Assembly: GCA_019637095.1 (NCBI GenBank)
Contig: JAHBWG010000019.1
Span: forward strand, 1 to 64,000
From: Sandaracinaceae bacterium
GTDB taxonomy: Bacteria; Myxococcota_A; Polyangia; Polyangiales; Sandaracinaceae
Direction of reading: 5' to 3'
Length of the DNA: 64,000 bases
The notes beneath the pieces were generated by a model that worked only from the letters and a program-made list of their open reading frames with translations, was not told the DNA's origin and made no database searches. Positions 50,808-59,891 of this stretch are shown piece after piece (position 1 is the first letter of the stretch; each line of letters starts with the position of its first letter). Position numbers and translations under genes: made by a program.

Positions 50808-52304
50808 GTGCGGATCCCCGTCTCGCTGTTCCTGATTGCGTGCTCCCCCGTCGACCCAGGTCTCGTCGACGCGGGCGCGTCTGCCACGCTCGATGGAGGC
50901 GCCGTCGAGCGCGACGCGGCCGCGACCGACGCCGCGTCCCCAGCCGCCGACGCCGGGCCGCCCCGCGATGTGCCGCCGGGCTGCCCGTTCGGTGGGCGCC
51001 CGCCGGTCGACGACGCGCCGCTCGCGCACGCGTCCGGTCGCACCGAGACCGTTCGCGCCGGCGGCTTCGTCGACGAGTACCTCTACGACGCGACGGACCG
51101 CTTCAAGATCGGCATCCGCCGCGAGTGGGGCGGCAGCGTCGTCTTCTTCGGCGAGGGCGGCGGCCGCCCCGGCGCCAACCCGACGAACACGATCGACGCC
51201 GCCGACACCGGCCGCGAGGTCCAGATCGCCCTCTACGATCCGGACCGCCACCTCCAGGGCTGCGCGTGGGACGCGTCGTGCGCGAGCGGGGGCATGGCGT
51301 GCCCCGAGCAGATCCGTTACCTGGGCTGGAACCCGGTGCAGGGCGGCAACCGCTGCAACCAGGGCTCCGCCGTCGATCGCGTCGCGGTGAGCGGCGGCGG
51401 GCTCGTCGCGACGGTCGTCCCGCTCCAGTGGAACCCGGACTGGGCGGCGCGCGACTGCACGACCGACACCTGCCGCGGCGCGGGCGCGCGCGCGACGAGC
51501 GACGTGCGCGTGACGCAGACCGCCCGCTTCGTGCGCCCGCGCGTCGTCGAGCTGCGCTACCGCATCGAGAACCTCGCCGACGTCGATCACCGCCCGACCG
51601 CGCAGGAGCTGCCGACGATGTACTCCTCCTACGGCCGCGACGGATCCCAGGATCTGTGGCGCCTGATGGACCCGAGCGGCGCGCAGATCCCGATCGACAC
51701 GCCGACCGGGGGCGACGGGTTCTTCTACGAGAACTTCACCGCGAGCGGCCCCTGGGTCTCGCTCCAGAACGACGACCTGAGCCACGGCGTCGGGATCCTG
51801 TACGAGAACGGGCTGCGCGACTTCCAGGGATGGCAGCAACGATCCTTGCCATTCAACAACGTCCGCTCGCGCGTCGTCTTCGGCCTGCCCGCGCGCGGCG
51901 TCGTGCACGCGCGCGCCTACCTGCTGCTCGGCTCGTTCGCGACCATCGCGGCCGAGGCGGCGAGCGTCTTGGCGGCGATGCCGCCGTTCGGGTGGCTCGA
52001 CGGACCCGCCGCCGAGGTCGGCGCCGGCCCGACCCCGATCCACGGCTGGGCGCTCGACAACCGCGGCGTCACCGCCGTCGAAGCGCGCATCGACGAGCGC
52101 GTGACCGTCCCGCTCTCGTACGGCGCCTCGCGGCCGGACGTGTGCCTCGCGTGGCCGGGCTATCCGCGCTGCGACGCGGTGGGCTTCGCGGGCAGCCACG
52201 ACTTCGGGCCGCCGACCGCCTGCCCGCACCTCGTCGAGATCATCGCGACCGACGCCGACGGGAACCGGCGCACGATCGCGGAGCGCCTCGTGACCGTCCG
52301 CTGA
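50808..52304 (+). CDS. Large lipoprotein (copy B)
   Basis: The same 498-residue protein as at 36823-38319, from GTG 50808; the entire gene and its upstream region lie inside the repeat. It is followed after 18 bp by an intact LysR gene, so this copy keeps the original downstream context. The two copies make the cell carry two doses of the product. Confidence 0.7.
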   Translation: MRIPVSLFLIACSPVDPGLVDAGASATLDGGAVERDAAATDAASPAADAGPPRDVPPGCPFGGRPPVDDAPLAHASGRTETVRAGGFVDEYLYDATDRFKIGIRREWGGSVVFFGEGGGRPGANPTNTIDAADTGREVQIALYDPDRHLQGCAWDASCASGGMACPEQIRYLGWNPVQGGNRCNQGSAVDRVAVSGGGLVATVVPLQWNPDWAARDCTTDTCRGAGARATSDVRVTQTARFVRPRVVELRYRIENLADVDHRPTAQELPTMYSSYGRDGSQDLWRLMDPSGAQIPIDTPTGGDGFFYENFTASGPWVSLQNDDLSHGVGILYENGLRDFQGWQQRSLPFNNVRSRVVFGLPARGVVHARAYLLLGSFATIAAEAASVLAAMPPFGWLDGPAAEVGAGPTPIHGWALDNRGVTAVEARIDERVTVPLSYGASRPDVCLAWPGYPRCDAVGFAGSHDFGPPTACPHLVEIIATDADGNRRTIAERLVTVR

Positions 52305-52322
52305 GCCGCGAGGAGGACGTCC

Positions 52323-53189
52323 TTGGAGCACGCGCGCCTGAACCGAGTCTGGAACTGGCTCCCCGCGTTCCGCGCGGTGGCCGAGACCGAGCACCTGCCC
52401 ACGGCGAGCCGCTTGCTCTGCGTGACGCCCTCGGCGCTCTCGCGGACGGTCAAGCAGCTCGAGGCCGAGCTCGGCCAGCCGCTGTTCGTGCGGGTCGGCC
52501 GGCGCCTCGAGCTGAGCCCCGCCGGTCACGAGCTGCTCGGCGCGCTGCGCGAGTCGATGAGCCGGATCGATCACGGCCTCGCGACGGTGAGCGCCGCCGA
52601 AGCGAGCGGGGTCATCCGCGTGAGCGCGCCCGAGCCGTTCGCGACCGCGTTCGCGCTCGGCGCGCTCGAGCGCCTCGTCGCGTCGCACCCGCGCGTCGTC
52701 CCGCAGCTCGTCTCGCTGTCGCCGTCGGACGCGTGCGCGTGGGTCGCCGGAGGACGGCTCGATCTCGCGGTGATCGACGCGCCGCGCGACCGGGGCTCGC
52801 TGTCGACCGAGCGGCTCGGCGCGCTGCGCTACGGCGTCTACTGCGGAGAGGGTCACCCGCTCTTCGAGGTGCCCCGTCCCTCGCTCGCCGACCTGTCGAG
52901 CCACGCCTTCGTCGCGCTGCCGCGCGAGGCGGCGCACCCGTGGCCCGAGGCGCTCGAGCGGCGCGTCGCGATGATCGTCTCGGGGATGCACCTCGCGGTC
53001 GAGGCGTGCGCGACCGGGCGCTACCTCGCGCGCCTCGCCGACGTCGTCGCCGAGCGCCACCGCGGCGTCGCGCTTCGTCGCCTCCCGATCGAGCTGCCCG
53101 GCGAGCACGTCGCGTACGCCGCGCATCGCGCGGGGGCGTGCGGCGCCGTCGCCGCCCTCCTGCGCGAGCTGCGCGCCGCGTTCGCGTGA
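52323..53189 (+). CDS. LysR-family transcriptional regulator (intact copy B)
   Basis: 288 residues from TTG 52323 with GAGGAGG upstream. The winged HTH (WLPAFRAVAETEHLPTASRL, VTPSALSRTVKQLEAELGQP) is followed by a type-2 periplasmic-binding-like effector domain (IRVSAPEPFATAFALGALER, WVAGGRLDLAVIDAP) that ends properly at AALLRELRAAFA. This is the complete version of the truncated copy A. The target is unknown; the lipoprotein gene 18 bp upstream is the closest candidate. Its 3' end overlaps the antisense tail of the metalloprotease reading frame. Confidence 0.88.
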   Translation: MEHARLNRVWNWLPAFRAVAETEHLPTASRLLCVTPSALSRTVKQLEAELGQPLFVRVGRRLELSPAGHELLGALRESMSRIDHGLATVSAAEASGVIRVSAPEPFATAFALGALERLVASHPRVVPQLVSLSPSDACAWVAGGRLDLAVIDAPRDRGSLSTERLGALRYGVYCGEGHPLFEVPRPSLADLSSHAFVALPREAAHPWPEALERRVAMIVSGMHLAVEACATGRYLARLADVVAERHRGVALRRLPIELPGEHVAYAAHRAGACGAVAALLRELRAAFA

Positions 53190-54394
53190 GACGCGCGCGA
53201 GGGACGGACCGCCATCCCTCCCTCGCGCAGCTCGGCCGCTCGAGGCTCGACCCAGCGCACCTCCAGCGTGTAGCTCGCGTCGGTGAAGCCGTGGACCATC
53301 ACGTTCGCGGTGCGCGCCCCCGACGGGACCCGCAGCTCGCACGTCTCGGCGCTGTCCGCCGAGTAGGGCCGGCATGCGTAGGCGGTGCTCGTGGGCGCCT
53401 GGTCCCACGCGACGTAGAGGTCCGCGTCGCCCGTCCCGCGCAGGCGCGCGAGGAACGTCGAGCCCGGCGCGACCGAGAAGGCGCGGTAGCGGACCGACTG
53501 CCCCGCGGTGACGGTGCCGCTCGCGGTCCCGCTCTTCTGCGTCCCGCTCGGCGTCGGCGTCGGCGTCGGCGCCGGCCCGCCCCCGCGCGGCGGCCCGTAG
53601 AGCGCGGCCGCGCCCTGCGCGTCGAGCGCCGAGATCGTCAGGTCTCCGCGCACCCCGTTGCACTGCGGGTAGTGCATCACCGACTCGCGGTCGTACGGCG
53701 TGACGGCGCGCCACGCGGAGTCCTCGTAGCAGGCGCGCGCCTCGGGCCGCGTGTGCTCGTGGCGGAAACCGAGCGCGTGCCCGAGCTCGTGGCGCAGGAT
53801 GCCGGTGAGCGTGAGGCTCCCGCCCGGCGCGTACGCGCTCGAGTCGACGAGCACGTTGCGCGTCGAGCGCCCCTGGTAGGGGAAGAACGCGCGCGCGAGG
53901 TACGGCTGCCCCGACGTCGGCCGCACGTCGAACAGGACGGCCGTGTTCGAGGCGTTGCAGCGTCCGTCCTCTGCGCTCACGTGCACGAAGGCGACGTCCG
54001 CGATCGCCTCCCAGGCCGCGGCCGCGTCCGCCATCGCGCGCACGACCGTGGCGTGGCGCGAGCCGAACCCGGTCGAGACGCAGTAGGTGAGGCTCCGCTT
54101 CTGCGTCGAGCTCCAGATCGAGTCGCGCCCGTCGACCCGCACGACGGTGAGCGCGTCGGGCGCGACGAGCTGCTCGTAGAAGTCGACGAGGCGCTTCTCG
54201 GTGTCGATCGGCGTGTCGCCGTCGACGATCCAGACGCCGTCCGCGTCCCGATGGACGCCCTCGAAGAACTCCTCCCAGCTCGGCAGCGACTCGCCCGAGC
54301 GGGCGAGGTCGGGGTCCTCGAAGACACCCCCTCCCTCGGCCGCACAGCCCGCCGCCACGAGCAGCCACGACACGCAAATACGATTGCTTCGCAC
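53021..54394 (-). CDS. Secreted zinc metalloprotease (matrixin/astacin type) with PPC domain
   Basis: About 457 residues from GTG 54394 behind GGAGGTGG. The signal has a lipobox (LLVAAGC, Cys17). The protease domain contains HELGHALGFRHEH (about 202-214), the long metzincin zinc motif, and a Met-turn SVMHYP (about 238-243). After a Thr/Pro linker (GGGPAPTPTPTPSGTQ) comes a PPC-like beta domain ending near YTLEVRWVE. The frame then runs 75 residues further, antisense to the LysR gene; that tail may not be natural. Likely predatory or matrix protease at the surface. Parts of a close relative lie at 39139-39310. Confidence 0.86.
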   Translation of the reverse strand: MRSNRICVSWLLVAAGCAAEGGGVFEDPDLARSGESLPSWEEFFEGVHRDADGVWIVDGDTPIDTEKRLVDFYEQLVAPDALTVVRVDGRDSIWSSTQKRSLTYCVSTGFGSRHATVVRAMADAAAAWEAIADVAFVHVSAEDGRCNASNTAVLFDVRPTSGQPYLARAFFPYQGRSTRNVLVDSSAYAPGGSLTLTGILRHELGHALGFRHEHTRPEARACYEDSAWRAVTPYDRESVMHYPQCNGVRGDLTISALDAQGAAALYGPPRGGGPAPTPTPTPSGTQKSGTASGTVTAGQSVRYRAFSVAPGSTFLARLRGTGDADLYVAWDQAPTSTAYACRPYSADSAETCELRVPSGARTANVMVHGFTDASYTLEVRWVEPRAAELREGGMAVRPSRASHANAARSSRRRAATAPHAPARCAAYATCSPGSSIGRRRSATPRWRSATTSARRAR

Positions 54395-54632
54395 GTTCCA
54401 CCTCCGACGTCGGCGCCCGCGAGTCGGCGGACGCGGTGACGAGGCGAACCTGGCCGGGTGCGCAACGATCGTCCATCGACGGATCCTCGAGTCCTCTTGC
54501 GCTGTGTGCAATGAACGTACAGGCCTCGGCGCGGCCGCTCGGGCCGGCTCGCCGGCCGCGCGGGAGCGGCCCGCGCGCCCCCGCCCGCGCGCGGCCCTTG
54601 ACCCGCGACGGCGCGCCTCCGAGGATCCGTCG

Positions 54633-56465
54633 ATGTCGTCGCAGCTCCTGGCGATCTCTTTCGACAGCGCCGCCTCCCCCTCCTTCACCCTGAAGGCGGG
54701 CCGGCCCGGCGCGAAGCCCGCGGCTGGGTGGGGCTTCGCCTGGTACCCGATGGACGACGGCGCCGCGGTCGTGATCAAGGATCCGAACGCGACGCACGAG
54801 ACGCCGCTCACGCGGACCCTGCGCGACTGGGATCGCTTCCGCTCGTGCGTGTTCCTCTGCCACACGCACGGCGCGGCCAAGCGGGTCACGCAGCAGGACA
54901 CGCACCCCTTCCAGCGCAGCTACGCGGGGCGCGACTGGGTCTTCGCGCACAGCGGCGATCTCGACCGGCGCCTCGCCTCCGCGCTGCCGATCACCGACCC
55001 GAGCTTCGAGCCGCTCGGCACGACGGACTCCGAGCACGCCTTCTGTTGGCTGCTCTCGAAGGTGCGCGAGGTGGGCGCGCGGAGCCTCGCGGACCTCGGC
55101 TGGGAGACCCTCCACGGCTGGATGCGCGAGCTCAACGCGTTCGGCACGGCGTCCTTCCTCCTGAGCGACGGGCGCGACGTGGTCGCCTACGCGGACCAGG
55201 CGGGCAAGCGCCACTTCCATCGGATCCGGCGCACGCCGCCGCACGCGACGACGCTGCTCGACGGCGAGCGCATCCGCCTCGACCTGGGCGATCCGTACGA
55301 CATCAACCGCACGATGGCGATCATCGCGCAGCACCCGCTCTCGAAGGAGGAGGGCTGGGAGCCGCTCGCGCATGGCGAGATGATCGTGGCGCGCCGCGGC
55401 GTGTTCACGTGGGCGAGCCACCACGCGCCGGGCGCGGCGGACGGCGCGGTGAGCGTGAAGGCGGCCGAGGGCCCGCTCTTCACCGCGACGGTCACCGGCG
55501 GCGCGCCGGCCGCGCGGCTCGAGGCGGGCCCGCCCGCCGCCGCCGAGGTGCAAGCGCGCGAAGCGCGCCCCGCGCGCGTGCTCGACGACGAGGAGGTCTT
55601 GCGCGAGGGCCGCGTGCTCAGCGTGGAGCACGAGACGATCTACCGGTACGAGGAGCCGGTCGAGCGCAGCCACCACGTCTTCCGGCTCCACCCGGTGCAC
55701 GACTCGCGGCAGGACGTGCTCGACTACCAGCTCGAGATCAGCCCACCCGGCGCGGGCCGCCGCGCCGAGGACGTGTTCGGCAACCAGATCCTCGCGTTCC
55801 GGCTCGACCGCCCGTACCAGGAGCTCTGGATCCGCGCGACGAGCCGCGTGCGCATCCGGCCGGAGCGCGTCCCCGAGCCGTTCGTGCGCTCGCGCATCCC
55901 GCTCGTGTGGATGCCCTGGCAGCGGCAGATGATGATGCCGTACCTCCTGCCGCACGAGCTGCCCGAGACGCAGCTCCGCGCGCTCAGCGAGTACGCCCAG
56001 AGCTTCGTCGAGCGCAACGACGGCGACCTGATCGAGACGATGGACGACCTGAACCAGTCCATCCACCGCGACTACGCCTACGTCCCCGGCGCGACGATGC
56101 TCGAGACGTCCCCGTTCACGGTGTTCGTGCGGCGCGAGGGCGTCTGCCAGGACTTCGCCAACCTCTTCATCTGCCTCGCGCAGCTGCTCAACGTCCCCGC
56201 GCGCTACCGCGTCGGCTACATCTACACGGGCGCCGACTACGCGAACCAGATCCAGTCCGAGGCGAGCCACGCGTGGGCGGAGGTGTACCTCCCCAACGTG
56301 GGCTGGCGCGGCTACGACCCGACCAACGGCGTGCACGCGAACCTCGATCACGTGCGCGTCGCGCACGGCCGCAACTACCGCGAGGCGACGCCCACGAGCG
56401 GCACCCTCTTCAAGGGCGGCGCGGGCGAGAAGCTCGAGACGAGCGTGAAGGTCGAGCTCGCGTAG
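54633..56465 (+). CDS. Class II glutamine-amidotransferase-like domain fused to transglutaminase
   Basis: 610 residues from ATG 54633. Residues 1-270 follow the YafJ/GATase-6 fold (AGWGFAWYPMDDGAAVVIKD, FLCHTHGAAK, DTHPFQRSYAGRDWVFAHSG, TTDSEHAFCWLL), but the protein begins MSSQLLAIS, so the N-terminal nucleophilic Cys of glutaminases is absent. Residues 330-610 are a transglutaminase with N-terminal region (HETIYRYEEPVERSHHVFRL) and core VCQDFANLFICLA (Cys505), EASHAWAEVYLP (His546) and YDPTNG (Asp562). The fusion is a frequent partner of the ATP-grasp/alpha-E cluster. Removing the island and one repeat would put it about 5 kb from that cluster. Confidence 0.87.
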   Translation: MSSQLLAISFDSAASPSFTLKAGRPGAKPAAGWGFAWYPMDDGAAVVIKDPNATHETPLTRTLRDWDRFRSCVFLCHTHGAAKRVTQQDTHPFQRSYAGRDWVFAHSGDLDRRLASALPITDPSFEPLGTTDSEHAFCWLLSKVREVGARSLADLGWETLHGWMRELNAFGTASFLLSDGRDVVAYADQAGKRHFHRIRRTPPHATTLLDGERIRLDLGDPYDINRTMAIIAQHPLSKEEGWEPLAHGEMIVARRGVFTWASHHAPGAADGAVSVKAAEGPLFTATVTGGAPAARLEAGPPAAAEVQAREARPARVLDDEEVLREGRVLSVEHETIYRYEEPVERSHHVFRLHPVHDSRQDVLDYQLEISPPGAGRRAEDVFGNQILAFRLDRPYQELWIRATSRVRIRPERVPEPFVRSRIPLVWMPWQRQMMMPYLLPHELPETQLRALSEYAQSFVERNDGDLIETMDDLNQSIHRDYAYVPGATMLETSPFTVFVRREGVCQDFANLFICLAQLLNVPARYRVGYIYTGADYANQIQSEASHAWAEVYLPNVGWRGYDPTNGVHANLDHVRVAHGRNYREATPTSGTLFKGGAGEKLETSVKVELA

Positions 56466-56479
56466 CCCGCAAGACGTCT

Positions 56480-58600
56480 TCAGCCCGGCGGCGAGACGCA
56501 GACGTTGGCGAAGCAGGACAGCCCGTCGCAGCAGTCCTCGTCGGTCGAGCACGTCTCGTTGACCATCCGGCAGCGGTCCGGCGGGGGCGGCGAGCACACG
56601 AGCGCGCCGCCGGGACCGGGGCGGCAGTCGCCGCCGCAGCACTCGCTTCCGACCGAACACGACTCGCCGTCCGGGCGGCACGGGCGCGGCGCCCAGTACG
56701 CGCTGATGTTGCGCGACGCCGGGTTCTGTCCGGGCAGCCAGTACGGCACGGAGCTCGGGTCCTCGCCCGGCGCCGCGCCCACGCGGATCGCGCTCACCCA
56801 GATCTGTTGCCGCTGGCCGTCGCGCGTACCGACCTCCGCGTTGCCGTAGTCGCGCCGCGACAGGTAGCTCAGCCAGAAGTAGCCGCCCTGCGTGAAGGGG
56901 CTGAAGCGCGGCTGGAAGTCCTCCGTCTGGACGCCCGGCGCCGAGACGCGGCCGAGGCGCACCGCCCCCGAGCCGTCGCGCTGCATCAGGTAGAGCGCGG
57001 AGTAGTGGATCGGCGGCGTGTCGGTGTCGCTGCGGCTCCCGGTGCCGTGCGCGAACGCGATGCGCGACGAGTCCGGCGACCACGTGGGGTAGCTGTCGGC
57101 GTTGCCGCCCGGGGTCTCGCCCGCGAGCGTCGTGCCGAGGTGCAGGTCGCGGGTCGCGCCGAACGCGTCGGGGCCCGTCACCTCGAGGACGGAGATGTTG
57201 CCGGTGGTGTTCGCGCCGCCCCACGAGTTGATCCCCGAGACGTACGCGATCTGCGAGCCGTCGGGCGCCCACGCGGGGTGCGTGACGTTGCTCGGCAGCG
57301 TGCCCGTGTAGGGGACCGACGCGCCCGCGTAGGGATCGTAGAGGACGAGGCGCCGCGTCGAGCCCTCGTCGAACGTCGCGATCATCCGCCGATCGTCGGG
57401 GCTCCACGTCGAGAACCACCAGCGGATCGACGAGGGCTCGCCGGTCACGAGGGGGAACACGGTCGGCGGCGGGTCGCCGGTGAGATCGGTGGTGAGGTCG
57501 AACACCGCGCCGATGTTCTCGCCGCCGCCGAGGCGGCCCGCCATGTAGCGGCCGCTGTTCGAGACGGTGTGGCAGCCGACGCAGCGCGCGCCGTCGCGCG
57601 CGACGGGCGGCGCGGGCATCAGCTCGACGCGGGTCGCCGTGCCGTCGTCGATGCGCACGATGCGGCCGCGGACGATGTCCCAGTAGTAGACGCTGCCCGT
57701 GAGCGCAGCGCGCGCGAAGCGCACGCGCACGGGGGTGCCCGCGAAGACGTCGGTGCCGCCGGCCGCGATCCGGTCGACGACGATCGCCGCGTCGTCGTCG
57801 GGGTCGGTCTGCGCGAGGCTCCGCCACGCCGCCTCGTCGACGAGCCAGTGGTTGCGCAGCGTCCCGTCGTGCGCGAGGTACGCGCTGACCGTGACGTGCG
57901 GCTTCTCGAGGCGCACGCGGAAGAGATCGCCGGCGCCGCCGATCAACCACTGGATGTCGGCCGGGTAGACGTTCTGCGGCATCACCGCGCCGTCGAGCGG
58001 GTAGACGGTGTGCGCGCGCCGCGCGTCGCCGCTGAGCGCGGGCCCCGCGAAGCGGCTCGCCGCGTCGGCGGGCGCGCCCGTCACGAGGATCGTGCGCTCC
58101 AGCCGCACGTTCACCGTCGCCGTCGCGCGCAGCTCGCCCGCGGGGCCGGCCGCCGTCGCGCTCACCGTCGCCGTCCCGCCGATGATCCCGTTGGCCACGA
58201 ACATCCCCGACGCGGGATCGATCTCCCCGAGGCTGCGCGGCTCGATCGAGAACGTCGGCCCGGGGACGGGCCGCGTCATCCCGTCGCTGTAGCGCCCGAC
58301 CACCGCGAACGTGCGGGCCGGCGTCGAGCCGTCGACGGACACGAGGTCCGCGCTCGCCGGCTCGATCGAGATCTCCTCGAGCGTCACGCCGGGCCCCGCG
58401 TCGGGGCGCGGGCCGCCTCCGTCGGGCTCGCCGACCTCGCCCGCGTCGGTCGCGGGGCGCGCCTGGCAGCGGCCGTCGACGCAGACCTGGCCCGGGTCGC
58501 ACTCCGCGTCGCCGCCACATGGCGGGCGCATCGGCGAGGGGTCGCAGGCCGCGAGCAGCAGCGAAGAGAAGGCGAAGAGCGGGGCGGTACGGCGGATCAT
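56480..58600 (-). CDS. Lipoprotein with PD40/TolB-like repeats and a CxxCH motif
   Basis: 706 residues from ATG 58600. The signal peptide LFAFSSLLLAAC has a lipobox. A Dickkopf-like Cys segment (CGGDAECDPGQVCVDGRCQ) is followed by an Asp/Gly linker, an Ig-like part and a propeller of PD40/WD40-like units (FSTWSPDDRRMIATFDEGS, HPAWAPDGSQIAYVSGI, YPTWSPDSSRIAFAHGT). One loop contains CVGCHTVSNSGRYMAG, matching a c-type heme site CxxCH. The end has more Cys-rich units (CSVGSECCGGDC, CSTDEDCCDGLSCF). It is probably an outer-surface protein that may carry heme; function unknown. Confidence 0.75.
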   Translation of the reverse strand: MIRRTAPLFAFSSLLLAACDPSPMRPPCGGDAECDPGQVCVDGRCQARPATDAGEVGEPDGGGPRPDAGPGVTLEEISIEPASADLVSVDGSTPARTFAVVGRYSDGMTRPVPGPTFSIEPRSLGEIDPASGMFVANGIIGGTATVSATAAGPAGELRATATVNVRLERTILVTGAPADAASRFAGPALSGDARRAHTVYPLDGAVMPQNVYPADIQWLIGGAGDLFRVRLEKPHVTVSAYLAHDGTLRNHWLVDEAAWRSLAQTDPDDDAAIVVDRIAAGGTDVFAGTPVRVRFARAALTGSVYYWDIVRGRIVRIDDGTATRVELMPAPPVARDGARCVGCHTVSNSGRYMAGRLGGGENIGAVFDLTTDLTGDPPPTVFPLVTGEPSSIRWWFSTWSPDDRRMIATFDEGSTRRLVLYDPYAGASVPYTGTLPSNVTHPAWAPDGSQIAYVSGINSWGGANTTGNISVLEVTGPDAFGATRDLHLGTTLAGETPGGNADSYPTWSPDSSRIAFAHGTGSRSDTDTPPIHYSALYLMQRDGSGAVRLGRVSAPGVQTEDFQPRFSPFTQGGYFWLSYLSRRDYGNAEVGTRDGQRQQIWVSAIRVGAAPGEDPSSVPYWLPGQNPASRNISAYWAPRPCRPDGESCSVGSECCGGDCRPGPGGALVCSPPPPDRCRMVNETCSTDEDCCDGLSCFANVCVSPPG

Positions 58601-58661
58601 GGCTCCCAGCATCGCCGGAGCGAGGCGCGTTGTCACCGCTTACACACGACCTTCAGCCGCG

Positions 58662-58667
58662 TATCCT
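58662..58667 (+). promoter_or_regulatory. Promoter -10 (TATCCT) with -35-like TTACAC at 58640
   Basis: The hexamer ends 7 nt before ATG 58675; the TTACAC lies 16 bp further upstream. Confidence 0.45.
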
Positions 58668-58674
58668 CACGCCG

Positions 58675-59127
58675 ATGCCGCGCTACCTCTACGCAGCCGA
58701 GGCGGTGATCGACGCGCCGGTCGAGGCGGTGTGGGCGGTGCTGACCGACCTCGCCCGCTACGACGCGTGGAACCCGTTCACGCCGGTCGCGAAGAGCACG
58801 CTGCGCCCCGGCGAGCCCATCGACATGCGCGTCCACATGGACGCGTACCGCGTCACGATCTCGCAGCGCGAGACCGTCCGCGCGGTCGAGCCGAACGCGA
58901 AGATCGTGTGGGGGGCGGAGATGATGCTCGGCCTCGTGCGCGCCGAGCGCACGCAGACGCTCGAGGCGCTCGGCCCGACGCGGACGCGCTACCGCACCGA
59001 GGACGTGATCGAGGGCGCGCTCAGCCCGCTCGTCCACGCGCTCATGGGCGGGTCGGTGCAGCGCGGCTTCGAGGGCGTCGCGCGCGGGCTTCGCGAGGCA
59101 TGCGAGCGCGCTCGGCGCGCGCCCTGA
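58675..59127 (+). CDS. SRPBCC-family (START-like) protein
   Basis: 150 residues from ATG 58675. The sequence AEAVIDAPVEAVWAVLTDLA, then WNPFTP, is the classical SRPBCC/polyketide-cyclase-like start, and the C-terminal helix (HALMGGSVQRGFEGVARGL) closes the hydrophobic pocket. Such proteins bind or transport hydrophobic ligands. It is a single gene with its own promoter. No export signal, so cytosolic. The ligand is unknown. Confidence 0.87.
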   Translation: MPRYLYAAEAVIDAPVEAVWAVLTDLARYDAWNPFTPVAKSTLRPGEPIDMRVHMDAYRVTISQRETVRAVEPNAKIVWGAEMMLGLVRAERTQTLEALGPTRTRYRTEDVIEGALSPLVHALMGGSVQRGFEGVARGLREACERARRAP

Positions 59128-59134
59128 GGCGGCG

Positions 59135-59839
59135 TCAGTAGGCGCGGGTGCGGGTGCCGACGTGGTGGGTGAGCTGCACCCGGCGCTCGGGGCGACCGCG
59201 GGTCGCGAGCGACGAGACGGTGCGCGAGAGGCAGCCCAGCGCGTGCGGGCCCGCGCCGGGCGGCAGGGTCGCGTTCGTCAGCGTCATGCGGCCGGTGCGC
59301 TCGACGGTGATGTGCAACACGACTTGCTCGGGCACGCCCGCCGTCTCGAGGCAGGCGGCGAGGCGGCGGCTCGCGCTCTCGAGCAGGCTCCGCGCCTCTC
59401 CCTCGGAGAACGCGACCGCTGGCGGCGGCTCGGGCGGCTCGGGGCGCTCGCGGATGCGGAAGGTCTGGCGGGTGCGCACCGCGCGCCCGACCGCGTACGT
59501 CTCGTGGCGCAGCGCGTCGACGATCGCGCGGCGCACGCACGCCTCGAGCTCGCCGTCGCGGTGGCGGCTCCGCACGCTGACCTCGATGCGCGCGTTGTAG
59601 AGCGTCGAGGGGCGCGGGCCGGGCGCGACGCGCGCCTCCACGTCGGCGACGTAGGCGCCGGTGTCCGTGCGCGCGGCGCAGCTCGTGACCTCGTGGCGCC
59701 GCTGGCTCACGAGGTGGTAGAGGGTCCCCTCGGACAGCTCGGCCACCGGCGTCGCCGGCCGGTGCGTGGCCGGATGGTATTGGGCGCTCGCCGCGGCGGG
59801 CGCGGCCAGCACGAGGACGGACAGCGAGAGAGCGCGCAT
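59135..59839 (-). CDS. Secreted AgmX/PglI-like protein
   Basis: 234 residues. The signal peptide MRALSLSVLVLAAPAAASA is followed by two halves. The first has a Cys pair in a pattern like C......YV.DVEARV. The second, RLAACLETAGVPEQVVLHIT, with CLSRTVSSL near its end, resembles the C-terminal domain of AgmX/PglI proteins of myxobacterial gliding/adventurous motility; paired cysteines fit. The match is to a small, variable family, so only moderate support. Likely periplasmic. Confidence 0.6.
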   Translation of the reverse strand: MRALSLSVLVLAAPAAASAQYHPATHRPATPVAELSEGTLYHLVSQRRHEVTSCAARTDTGAYVADVEARVAPGPRPSTLYNARIEVSVRSRHRDGELEACVRRAIVDALRHETYAVGRAVRTRQTFRIRERPEPPEPPPAVAFSEGEARSLLESASRRLAACLETAGVPEQVVLHITVERTGRMTLTNATLPPGAGPHALGCLSRTVSSLATRGRPERRVQLTHHVGTRTRAY

Positions 59840-59891
59840 GGTCGGCTGGACCAGCGTACCCCGACCGACCTTGGGATCTCCCCCGCCCCGG

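Larger units (their letters stand above)
49741..53119 (+). repeat. 3,379-bp direct repeat, copy B
   Basis: Same as 35756-39134 as far as can be seen, offset 13,985 bp, no indel. Its left end cuts the lipoprotein gene; its right end runs into an intact LysR gene. Confidence 0.95.

Noticed and set aside
49710-58520. Nearly 3,000-codon - strand frame
   Set aside because: It crosses repeat copy B, the LysR gene, the GATase-transglutaminase gene and others, has no domain, and is a GC shadow.
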